Assembly (NCBI GenBank): GCA_003565295.1
Contig: PXCO01000093.1
Coordinates: 1-44,204, forward strand
Direction: 5' to 3'
DNA length: 44,204 nt
DNA from: Cyclobacteriaceae bacterium
GTDB taxonomy: Bacteria; Bacteroidota; Bacteroidia; Cytophagales; Cyclobacteriaceae
Positions 16,892 through 23,589 of this stretch are shown in pieces (the stretch's first letter is position 1; each line of letters starts with the position of its first letter). The translations under genes and the position numbers were made by a program. The notes under the pieces are model-generated. The model saw nothing but the letters and a program-made list of their open reading frames with translations. It made no database searches and was not told the origin of the DNA.

Positions 16892-17202
16892 GCATCATGC
16901 CTTTTGGGGATGGTGGTGTTCACGAAGGTAAAGCCCCTGGAATCGTCCCCCTCGTAAAAATCAATTTGCATCCCCATCAAAAACATTACATGCCTCTTTT
17001 CTATGAGCACTTCTATCCCTTCCCATTCAAATTGCTGGTCCCCCTCCCTGGCCTTATCAAACCCAAGGGCATAGGACACCCCCCCACACCCTCCGCCTTT
17101 CACCCCTACCCTCAAGGCATAATCGTCCGGAATGTTTTTATGGGTGATGATGTTCTTTATCTCTTCCACAGCCTTTGTGGTAATGCTAATAGGTATCAAC
17201 AT
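16888..17202 (-). CDS. HesB/IscA-type iron-sulfur protein lacking the C-terminal CxC
   Basis: 104 residues with the A-type carrier fold: PISITTKAVEEIKNII, LRVGVKGGGCGGVSYALGFD (first conserved Cys), VLIEKRHVMFLMGMQIDFYE and GFTFVNTTIPKRHDA at the end. A-type carriers normally continue from GFxFxNPNA into a CGC motif that supplies two iron or cluster ligands; this protein stops before it, and no alternative frame restores CxC. It may be a divergent A-type subfamily with other chemistry. The Met at 17202 was chosen because an earlier Met at 17259 would place a -7-like TAATTTTG inside the gene. Confidence 0.85.
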   Translation of the reverse strand: MLIPISITTKAVEEIKNIITHKNIPDDYALRVGVKGGGCGGVSYALGFDKAREGDQQFEWEGIEVLIEKRHVMFLMGMQIDFYEGDDSRGFTFVNTTIPKRHDA

Positions 17203-17234
17203 GCTGAAAAAAGCCTTTTTTACGTTAATTGGTT

Positions 17235-17242
17235 CAAAATTA
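17235..17242 (-). promoter_or_regulatory. Candidate Bacteroidota -7 element for the IscA-like gene
   Basis: On the minus strand the sequence is TAATTTTG, an exact TAnnTTTG match, about 33 nt before the chosen ATG. The nearest upstream TTG is only 14 nt away instead of the usual 19-21, so the -33 box is weak. Confidence 0.35.
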
Positions 17243-17302
17243 TCACAAAATTGACGCAAAGCACAGGGATATTTTGGATATTCGAATTAAATTAAACAAA
17301 CC

Positions 17303-17824
17303 ATGGAATACCTGACTAACCTTTTAATGGTAGTACTTCCCGCAGGATTGGCCATTTATGGCATGTACGTCATTGCGGTATCATTTTTGAAGAAAGAGAG
17401 AGAATTCAAGCTGGTGGAGCTAAAGACCAAAAACACCGATGTGATCCTTCCTGTGCGCTTGCAGGCAGGAGAGCGGCTATGCCTGTTTCTGGAGAGAATT
17501 ACTCCCAACAACCTGCTCAGACGGGTAAATCAACCTGAATATACCGCCGCAGAGTTGCATGCCAGGCTGATCGGAGAGGTGAGGGAAGAGTTCAACCATA
17601 ATATGAGCCAGCAGGTTTATTTCTCTGACGAAACCTGGGAAAGTGTGAGAAATGCTACAGAACAGGTGATTACCCTGGTAAACAGGGCCTATCAGGAAGT
17701 GAACAGGGAAAGCAAAGGCCTGGACTTGGCAAAAAAGGTGTTCCAACTCAGCATGGAACAAACAGCGGACAGCATCGCTGAAGCCCGCAAACAGGTGAAA
17801 TCAGAAATTCGGGTGTACTTCTAA
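17303..17824 (+). CDS. Conserved membrane-anchored protein of unknown function
   Basis: 173 residues: one N-terminal transmembrane helix (LLMVVLPAGLAIYGMYVIAVSFL, about residues 7-29) and a mostly helical cytoplasmic part (KLVELKTKNTDVILPVRLQAGERLCLFLERI, then NLLRRVNQPEYTAAELHARLIGEVREEFNHN). The pattern LRLQAxERLxLFLERIxPxNL recurs in short Bacteroidota proteins that are commonly annotated as domains of unknown function. It precedes the DUF1232 gene by 11 nt. I cannot assign a function. Confidence 0.75.
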   Translation: MEYLTNLLMVVLPAGLAIYGMYVIAVSFLKKEREFKLVELKTKNTDVILPVRLQAGERLCLFLERITPNNLLRRVNQPEYTAAELHARLIGEVREEFNHNMSQQVYFSDETWESVRNATEQVITLVNRAYQEVNRESKGLDLAKKVFQLSMEQTADSIAEARKQVKSEIRVYF

Positions 17825-17835
17825 ATCCATAACCC

Positions 17836-18258
17836 ATGAGCGTGAGAACAGAATATGAACAAGTCTTTGAAAAAGCACGTCGCCTATACGAGTCAAGAGC
17901 AGAAAAAATAGCCACATGTGACAAGAAAATAAGGCTGCTCCTCAACCGGGTAAGCCGAAGGCTGAAGGAAGTATCCTCCACCCCCCTGGTGATGGAAGCA
18001 AGGTTTCAACTGGAGGTATTTGTCCGGATGCTCACAGCCCATGTGCAAAGGCGCTACAAAAGCCTTTCCCCCCGATCCATCGGGCTTTTGGTACTTGGCC
18101 TTTTTTATTTCGCCTTACCCATGGATTTGGTACCCGATTTCATTCCTTTCGTGGGGTACGTGGATGACCTTTCGGTGATATTGGCCATCTATAAAAGCCT
18201 ACAGGTGGACATTGAGCGGTTCCTGGACTGGGAAAGAAATCAAATCCATCCGGAATGA
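17836..18258 (+). CDS. DUF1232 (YkvA-like) small membrane protein
   Basis: 140 residues. The C-terminal half is a DUF1232 domain: SPRSIGLLVLGLFYFALPMDLVPDFIPFVGYVDDLSVI, with the hallmark D-x-x-P-D-x-I-P-x-x-G-x-x-D-D motif on a hydrophobic hairpin. The N-terminal half is charged and helical. Family function is unknown; members are often near envelope genes. The stop overlaps the next gene by 4 nt (ATGA). Confidence 0.85.
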   Translation: MSVRTEYEQVFEKARRLYESRAEKIATCDKKIRLLLNRVSRRLKEVSSTPLVMEARFQLEVFVRMLTAHVQRRYKSLSPRSIGLLVLGLFYFALPMDLVPDFIPFVGYVDDLSVILAIYKSLQVDIERFLDWERNQIHPE

Positions 18259-18971
18259 GAAAAATAGCCATCGTATCCGGTGCCTCCGGGCTTGTGGGCA
18301 TGCAGCTCCTTCACCAATTGTTTACCTCTAAGGAGTACCTTTATGTGATCACCCTTTCCAGAAGGGAACTGGCCCTCAAGCACCCCAAGCTTGCACAGGT
18401 GGTCACCGATTTCTCTTCCCTGAAAACACAGCATCTCCCCGATAAGCTAAGGGAAAAAAACATGGGTGGTGACCTAAATCCCTTGATAAAGGAATTGGAG
18501 GAAAAGACCGTGGAAATTCATGGCTATTGTGCCCTGGGCACCACCATCAAGCAGGCTGGTTCAAAGGAGCGGTTTTATGAGATTGACCATGATTATGTGA
18601 TTGATTTTGCCAAGTGGTGTCATGCTTTAGGGGCAGGCGCATTCCTGTATGTGAGCGCTATGGGTGCTGATAAAGATTCCGGAATTTTTTATAACAAAGT
18701 AAAGGGTGAGGTAGAGCATGACCTTCAAAAAATCCCCTTTAACTACCTGGGGATTTTTCGCCCTTCTTTATTGACCGGCAATAGAAGGGAGAGCCGCCTG
18801 GGTGAAGATATTGGCGGGGTGGGGCTGAAAGTACTTAATTTTATTGGACTGCTCAGAAAATACAAACCTATCCCCGGGGTAAAGGTGGCCAAGTGCATGA
18901 TTCATCAGGCCAATACCCCAAAATCCCAAAAAATCGAAATCATGCTTTCAAAAGACATGCAGCCGTTCTAA
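18255..18971 (+). CDS. NAD(P)-binding Rossmann oxidoreductase (HTATIP2/YbjT-like)
   Basis: 238-residue atypical short-chain dehydrogenase. The nucleotide motif SGASGLVGMQLL is at residues 8-19. YCALGTTIKQAGSKERFYEIDHDYV and FLYVSAMGADKDSGIFYNKVKGEVE (with a serine and a downstream Tyr-x-x-x-Lys-like YNKVKGE) resemble the HTATIP2 group, and GIFRPSLLTGNRRESRLGED is the substrate-side loop. Substrate unknown. Starts 4 nt inside the DUF1232 gene. Confidence 0.82.
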   Translation: MRKIAIVSGASGLVGMQLLHQLFTSKEYLYVITLSRRELALKHPKLAQVVTDFSSLKTQHLPDKLREKNMGGDLNPLIKELEEKTVEIHGYCALGTTIKQAGSKERFYEIDHDYVIDFAKWCHALGAGAFLYVSAMGADKDSGIFYNKVKGEVEHDLQKIPFNYLGIFRPSLLTGNRRESRLGEDIGGVGLKVLNFIGLLRKYKPIPGVKVAKCMIHQANTPKSQKIEIMLSKDMQPF

Positions 18972-18980
18972 CTTTCGTCC

Positions 18981-19433
18981 ATGATAACAGTGATACAGCG
19001 GGTAAGTGAAGCATCGGTAAGCATAGAGGAAACGGTTAAAGGAGCTATTGGTACAGGCCTAATGGTTTTGGTAGGCATAGAAGATGCCGATACGGATGAG
19101 GACATAGACTGGCTCACCCGAAAAATGCTCAACCTTCGAATATTCCCCGATGAAAAAGGGGTAATGAACAAAAGCCTTTTGGATGTAAAGGGAGAGCTAT
19201 TGCTGATCAGCCAGTTCACCCTTCATGCCAGTACTAAAAAAGGCAACCGCCCCAGTTACATCAAGGCAGCCAAACCGGAAACTGCCATCCCCCTGTATGA
19301 AAAATTTAAGGATTCCCTCTCAAAAGAGATGGGCAGGCCAGTGGCCTCGGGTGAATTCGGCGCCAATATGCAAGTAGCCTTGGTCAATGATGGCCCTGTC
19401 ACCATCCTTATCGACTCCAAAAACAAGGTATGA
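18981..19433 (+). CDS. dtd: D-aminoacyl-tRNA deacylase
   Basis: Removes D-amino acids (and glycine mischarged onto tRNA-Ala) from tRNA, a cytoplasmic proofreading step. The 150 residues match the family: start MITVIQRVSEASVSIEE, the SQFTLHA motif with the catalytic-pocket Ser-Gln-x-Thr, and NDGPVTILIDS, the GP-containing cross-subunit motif, near the C-terminus. Its stop overlaps the ABC ATPase start by 4 nt. Pairing with mazG nearby suggests a quality-control cluster. Confidence 0.95.
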   Translation: MITVIQRVSEASVSIEETVKGAIGTGLMVLVGIEDADTDEDIDWLTRKMLNLRIFPDEKGVMNKSLLDVKGELLLISQFTLHASTKKGNRPSYIKAAKPETAIPLYEKFKDSLSKEMGRPVASGEFGANMQVALVNDGPVTILIDSKNKV

Positions 19434-20971
19434 TGCAATCTAGCTCATCTTCATCCCAGCCAAGAAAACCTGCTTTTATCCGAATTTCCCGTGCCACTGT
19501 GAACAGAAGGGGGAAAATCATTTTCCAGGACTTGGATTTTGAAATGCAACCCGGGGAGAACTGGGCCATAGTGGCATCCTCCGGTATTGAAAAAACCGCC
19601 TTTCTGGAAACCCTACTCGGTAGGACCAACCTGATCAAGGGGAGCATCACCCGTGAATTTGCTAGGACTTACCAGCAAACCCAATCAGAAAATGGGCAAA
19701 TCAACAGTTTCCGGGACCTGATCGCCTATGTGTCCCAGGATTATGGGTTCACCAATAAATCCAATGTGCAGGAGTTTTATTATCAGCAACGCTTCAACAG
19801 CATGGATGCTGAAGACACCCACAGCGTGGAAGAATACCTTCGCCAACAGCCCGGAAATCGCCCAGGTGATTGGGACATAGAAAGGGTGCTCGACACCCTG
19901 GAACTGAATGCCCTGCGCCACGAGTCCCTGATCAAACTTTCCAATGGGGAGACACGCAGACTTGCCCTTGCCGTGGGCCTGCTGCGCAACCCGAAACTTT
20001 TTCTGATGGACAGGCCCATGACCGGGCTGGACGTGGAAACCAGAGTCCGGTTTGGGGATTGGCTGCAACGCATTTGCGATAGCGGCATACACATTATCAT
20101 GACCACCACTCCCCATGAGATCCCCGAGTGCATTCACCGAATAGGGTGGATAAAGGAAGGGCGGCTAGAATTACCTCAGAATAAGGAAACCATTCTTCTG
20201 GCCGAAAAAAATAAGGGATACGCACCTATGCACGCCCTCCGGAAATTGCTTCACCCCTACCCCATACCTCCTTATGGCCATTTGGCAGAATTCCGCAAAG
20301 TCAGCATCAACCATGGTGGCAAAGCGATTTTGGACCAGCTGGACTGGAAAATCAAACCCGGGGAACGCTGGCTACTCAAAGGGCATAACGGTGCAGGAAA
20401 ATCCACCCTGGTGAGCCTACTGGTAGGGGAAAACCCCCAGGCCTATGCCAATGACATGTACCTTTTTGACCGGAAACGGGGCACAGGGGAAAGCATATGG
20501 GACGTGAAGCGCCCCACTGGCTTTGTTTCCCCGGAGCTATCCCGCTTTTTCCCCCGCAATCAGACCTGCTGGAAAGTGGTGTTGTCCGGGTTGTTTGATA
20601 CCATGGGACTGTTTAAAGGGTTAAGCGCCGAGCAGGAGCAGATGGCCGAGAACTGGATGAAGGCCCTGTCCATCTACCACCTAAAAGACCTGCGCATACA
20701 GCAAGTAGGCCTTGAAGAGCAGCGCTTTTGTCTGCTGGCCAGGGCCATGATCAAAAAACCCGCCCTACTGGTACTGGACGAGGCCGCACAGGGGATGGAT
20801 GACGCCCAAAGGCTCAATTTCAAAAACACAATAGAAGAAATATGTGCACACGCCCCCATAGGCTTGGTATATGTAAGCCACTATCCCGATGATGTGCCCA
20901 ATGCCGTGGACCATCAACTGGTACTGGAAAAGGGAAAGTGTACGTATAAGGGAAAACGAATAAACACCTAA
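19430..20971 (+). CDS. Tandem ABC ATPase, ModF-like, with degenerate first domain
   Basis: 513 residues with two ABC nucleotide-binding domains and no membrane segment, similar in layout to ModF. Domain 1 (about residues 15-270) has a degraded Walker A (ASSGIEKTAF), signature LSNGETRRLALAVGLL, and Walker B LFLMDRP where the catalytic Glu is replaced by Arg. Domain 2 (about 285-505) has an intact Walker A (GHNGAGKSTL) and Walker B plus Glu (LLVLDEAAQGMD) but a degenerate signature (VGLEEQRFCLLARAM). So each composite site may retain only part of the catalytic set. No molybdate transport genes are adjacent; the biological role is unknown. Confidence 0.85.
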   Translation: MMQSSSSSSQPRKPAFIRISRATVNRRGKIIFQDLDFEMQPGENWAIVASSGIEKTAFLETLLGRTNLIKGSITREFARTYQQTQSENGQINSFRDLIAYVSQDYGFTNKSNVQEFYYQQRFNSMDAEDTHSVEEYLRQQPGNRPGDWDIERVLDTLELNALRHESLIKLSNGETRRLALAVGLLRNPKLFLMDRPMTGLDVETRVRFGDWLQRICDSGIHIIMTTTPHEIPECIHRIGWIKEGRLELPQNKETILLAEKNKGYAPMHALRKLLHPYPIPPYGHLAEFRKVSINHGGKAILDQLDWKIKPGERWLLKGHNGAGKSTLVSLLVGENPQAYANDMYLFDRKRGTGESIWDVKRPTGFVSPELSRFFPRNQTCWKVVLSGLFDTMGLFKGLSAEQEQMAENWMKALSIYHLKDLRIQQVGLEEQRFCLLARAMIKKPALLVLDEAAQGMDDAQRLNFKNTIEEICAHAPIGLVYVSHYPDDVPNAVDHQLVLEKGKCTYKGKRINT

Positions 20972-20976
20972 ATAAT

Positions 20977-21303
20977 ATGACCTTAGAAGAAGCGCAGAAA
21001 AAGGTGGATCAGTGGATAACCACCACTGGGGTGAGGTACTTCAGCGAGCTCACCAATATGGCCATTCTCACCGAGGAAGTGGGGGAAGTGGCACGTCTGA
21101 TGGCCAGAAAGTACGGGGATCAATCCTTTAAAAAAGGGGAAGATAACGCCGAGTTGGCAGACGAGATGGCCGATGTGCTTTGGGTATTGATCTGCCTGGC
21201 CAATCAGACCGGGGTGGACTTGACCAAAGCCCTTGAGAAGAACTTCGAAAAAAAGTCCCAAAGGGATTCCCAACGCCACCGCGACAACCCCAAGTTAAGG
21301 TAA
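20977..21303 (+). CDS. MazG-type nucleotide pyrophosphohydrolase
   Basis: 108 residues forming a single MazG/all-alpha NTP pyrophosphatase domain. The metal-binding pattern is visible as TEEVGEVARLMARKYG and then ELADEMADVLWVLICLAN, i.e. the E-E-x-x-E ... E-x-x-D arrangement. It probably hydrolyses non-canonical or excess nucleoside triphosphates. It lies 5 nt after the ABC ATPase and ends the compact run that began with divIVA. The single-domain form is shorter than E. coli MazG. Confidence 0.9.
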   Translation: MTLEEAQKKVDQWITTTGVRYFSELTNMAILTEEVGEVARLMARKYGDQSFKKGEDNAELADEMADVLWVLICLANQTGVDLTKALEKNFEKKSQRDSQRHRDNPKLR

Positions 21304-21377
21304 TAGGGGCTTTGGTAGCTTTGATTTTATGAAGCTATTATCTAGCATCATCTACTATCGGAAGCATCCATGAGGAT

Positions 21378-22032
21378 TTGGTAGGATGTAAGATTCCTGT
21401 TCATATATTCCTGCCATGTGACCACGTTGATTTTTTGGACATGATGCAGTCCAGGAATTACAGCACTCAGACTATTGTGACCTATAAGAAAATGGTAGAG
21501 AGGTTTTTAAACTCGGGAGAATTTAAGGAAGGCAACATTGAGAAAATTGGCTCCAAGGAGATAAACCAATATCATGAAGATTGGGCCTCACAAGGAGGGT
21601 CTCCTGCCTCCATACACCAGTCCGTAAACGCCTTGCGCCTATATTTGTCCCATTTTAGGAAGGGGCGACCTTGCCCTAAGGGACATAGACCGGCCCAAAA
21701 AAGAAAAGGTGTTGCCGAAGGTACTTAGCAAGGAGGAGGTGAAATCCTTGCTTAAAGCCAGTGAGGCCAACGAAAAGCACTATTTAATTTTAATGCTTCT
21801 ATATGGGGATGGCCTGCGTATAGGTGAACTGATCAACCTCAAAAAGGAAGACCTAGAACTGGATAGGAAAATGATTTTGATAAGGAAGAGCAAGGGGAAA
21901 AAAGACCGCTATACCTTGTTGCCCCAGAGCATAGCAGACCGAGCGGTGACGTTGCAGAAGAATTTCCATATATCAATTTTGACAAGGAAATACCTAAGGA
22001 ATTTAATGATGAGTGGTTTAAATCTATTCTAA
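21378..22032 (+). pseudogene. Frameshifted, C-terminally truncated tyrosine recombinase (XerD/phage integrase type)
   Basis: Two overlapping frames together make a recombinase. Frame 1 carries the SAM-like core-binding domain (NYSTQTIVTYKKMVERFLN ... SIHQSVNALRLYLSHF). Frame 2 gives LALRDIDRPKKEKVLPKVLSKEEVKSLL and the start of the catalytic domain with the first Arg (GDGLRIGELINL) and the Lys (RKSKGKKDR). One extra base near 21665 accounts for the shift. Sequence similarity stops near 21958, before the second half of the catalytic domain, so the H-x-x-R, second His and Tyr nucleophile are absent. It cannot be active. The 5' limit is uncertain. Confidence 0.8.
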
Positions 22033-22139
22033 AAATTGCCAAGGATCTTGCGAAATTTATTAATGATGAAATTTCCAAATCAGAATCATTCATTAAGAAT
22101 TCAATAGAAACGGATAAAGACCTTGTTGATTTAATTTAA
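21960..22139 (+). pseudogene. 3' end fragment of an unidentified gene fused to the recombinase remnant
   Basis: An open frame without its own start runs from about 21960 to the TAA at 22137-22139 and encodes 59 residues: EFPYINFDKEIPKEFNDEWF, then a Lys/Glu/Asp-rich helix ending in KDLVDLI. It begins where recombinase similarity ends, and has lower GC than the recombinase part. It looks like the C-terminal tail of another protein left by a deletion or recombination. I do not recognise the family. Confidence 0.45.
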
Positions 22140-22144
22140 AAAGT

Positions 22145-22480
22145 GGCTAATCGAACCCGACCTGAGCCAAATGGCTCAGGTTGAGGCTCTCACACCACCC
22201 GGGTGCGACAAGAGTCGCTTAGATAACTGTTTGACGTTCCATGAACGATTAAACCTTGTGTTCCATCACAAGTAGCCTATGGATACGTGCACTTCTGGTA
22301 ACGGAATTGTGCGAAGCTATCCGGACAATATAGCCCGCAAAGGGATCTAAAAAAAATGGGCGGAAAGTGCTTACCTTAAGGTTTAACCTTTCTATCAACG
22401 TTTCGTGCCATGTACATACACATACAGGTAATTGCTCCGAAATGACCCTTGTTTTTTAGCTGTGCGACATGTTTGTGCTC
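22145..22480. mobile_element. Group II intron-like remnants (non-coding)
   Basis: This 490-nt gap (22033-22524) has no gene. On the minus strand, GGTGGTGTGAGAG (complement of 22188-22200) followed by a hairpin CCTGAGCC-n4-GGCTCAGG (22161-22180) resembles the 3' side of domain V and domain VI. On the plus strand GTGCGACAAGAGTCGC (22203 onward) matches the GUGYG 5' end of group II introns, and the downstream stretch with GTAACGGAA and GCGAAGCTATCCGG resembles domain I. The opposite orientations suggest debris rather than one intron. Recognition is from memory of family motifs; not verified by a covariance search. Confidence 0.4.
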
Positions 22481-22524
22481 CATCGAAAGGAACAGATCAA
22501 TTGAAAATTTCGTAACTTTAAGGT

Positions 22525-22761
22525 ATGGAAAATCCACTTTTAAAAAGAATCACCATTAACCCCGAAATTTGTCACGGGAAACCTACCATTAGGAATAAGC
22601 GGTACACTGTAGATTTGATTCTCGACCTTTTGTCCGCAGGATCAACTCATGCTGAAATATTGGAAGATTATCCTAATCTGGAAGAAGAAGATATTTTAGC
22701 ATGTTTAGCCTACGCAACGAAAGTAACAAAGTATTCGAGCTACACTAAAATTTCAGTATGA
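22525..22761 (+). CDS. DUF433-family antitoxin
   Basis: 78 residues with the DUF433 winged-helix signature: ITINPEICHGKPTIRNKRYTV (the I-x-x-x-P-x-x-x-x-G-x-P-x-I-x-x-x-R-V pattern), then LLSAGSTHAEILEDYPNLEEEDILACLAYA. Family members are antitoxins of PIN-like DUF5615 toxins. The overlap of its TGA with the next ATG (ATGA, 22758-22761) is typical of such pairs, with the antitoxin first. Located in the accessory region between a dead integrase and the SDR gene. Confidence 0.88.
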   Translation: MENPLLKRITINPEICHGKPTIRNKRYTVDLILDLLSAGSTHAEILEDYPNLEEEDILACLAYATKVTKYSSYTKISV

Positions 22762-23111
22762 AGCTGATTCTGGATGCTCAACTTCCAGCAAAGCTTTGTG
22801 AAGTACTGAACCAGCTTGGATTTGAATCCATTCATGTTGATGAACTCCCAAAAGGGGATGAAACACCCGATTTGGAAATTACCAAATTTGCTGATCGAGA
22901 AAACCTTATTGTTGTAACCAAGGGTTTTGACTTTTACCACTCACATATGATGCTAGGAAAGCCGAAGAAGTTATTCCTTATCACAACTGGAAACCTGAAA
23001 AATAGACAATTATTTAACTTATTCAGAAACAACACTTTAATTATTATGAATGCTTTGAACAGAAGAAGTTTCGTTGAACTCGGTAACGAAGGTATAACCG
23101 AACATAAATAA
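22758..23111 (+). CDS. DUF5615 PIN-like toxin
   Basis: 117 residues of the DUF5615 PIN-like fold: MKLILDAQLPAKLCEVLNQLG (the catalytic Asp at residue 6 and conserved LP), VDELPKGDETPDLEI, LIVVTKGFDFYHSHM and LFLITTGNLKNRQL. Family members are putative RNases. In most members the third motif reads TKDxDF; here the first Asp is Gly (TKGFDF), which may weaken metal binding. Translationally coupled to the DUF433 gene. The target is unknown. Confidence 0.85.
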   Translation: MKLILDAQLPAKLCEVLNQLGFESIHVDELPKGDETPDLEITKFADRENLIVVTKGFDFYHSHMMLGKPKKLFLITTGNLKNRQLFNLFRNNTLIIMNALNRRSFVELGNEGITEHK

Positions 23112-23124
23112 GAGGAGAGCACTA

Positions 23125-23217
23125 TCGTAGATGGCCACAGGCCATAAGCCTGCGGAGCACCCCTCACTATTTATCCCGAGCATGGGGACCAGTCCCGGTA
23201 GCCATCGAGGATACGGG
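23125..23217 (+). repeat. ~90-bp direct repeat R1 (left of the SDR gene)
   Basis: Shares about 85% identity with 24527-24614 in the same orientation. Shared blocks include ATGGCC-n3-GGCCAT (a perfect hairpin, with the loop differing between copies), CACCCCTCACTATTTATCCCGAG, GGGACCA and GAGGATACGG. It starts right after the toxin gene. The two copies bracket the SDR gene. Confidence 0.75.
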
Positions 23218-23300
23218 TCAGGATTTTAAGGGGTCTGAAATCCCTGTTTTGAAACCTGACGAACATTTGAATAGCTTGATAACAAAATAACCTACGCCTG

Positions 23301-23397
23301 GCCGGGTAGGTGAAGGGAAATTCCACCCCTAAACCTCTCTCAGAGCCGTATCCCGTTTGGCGGGACAGGCTGTGAACCTCTCACATTCCTACGGCGC
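23301..23397 (-). mobile_element. Group II intron domain V/VI remnant with a palindrome inserted in domain V
   Basis: Read on the minus strand: GCGCCGTAGGAATGTGAGAG, GTTCAC, a 21-nt insert, then TACGGCTCTGAGAGAGG. Without the insert (complement of 23351-23371) this is about 33 nt with the stem, bulge and GTTCAC segment of a bacterial group II intron domain V (normally 34 nt). The next part, GGGGTGGAATTTCCCTTCACCTACCC, looks like domain VI with its bulged A. The intron-encoded protein is absent, so this is a relic. The remainder of 23112-23589 holds repeat R1 and no other gene. Confidence 0.5.
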
Positions 23398-23569
23398 TTT
23401 TTATGCAGTCGGCAATCCTCTATAATCCAGACCAAATTGCAACCTAATCCCCAGTGATAGAACAGATTAGGATGTAAATTCGTACTTGTCTAAGCCAATT
23501 GACTGCCTTGACCTTGTTTTCCTAACGATCCTATATCTAGAATCAAAGAAAAATTTTGTTTAAATTCAC

Positions 23570-23583
23570 TGGTTTTAAAACCA
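23570..23583. promoter_or_regulatory. 14-bp palindrome directly upstream of the SDR gene
   Basis: TGGTTTTAAAACCA is perfectly self-complementary and ends 6 nt before the ATG at 23590. The position fits a repressor operator overlapping the translation start region, but no regulator gene is adjacent. Confidence 0.3.
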
Positions 23584-23589
23584 TCAATC

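Noticed and set aside
21378-22032. Programmed frameshift in the recombinase, as in some transposases
   Set aside because: The protein also lacks the C-terminal catalytic His/Arg/Tyr part, and no slippery heptamer is visible at the shift. Simple decay explains it.
22758-23111. Anti-phage defence island around the toxin-antitoxin pair
   Set aside because: The pair stands alone, with no restriction, nuclease, NTPase or reverse transcriptase defence gene beside it.
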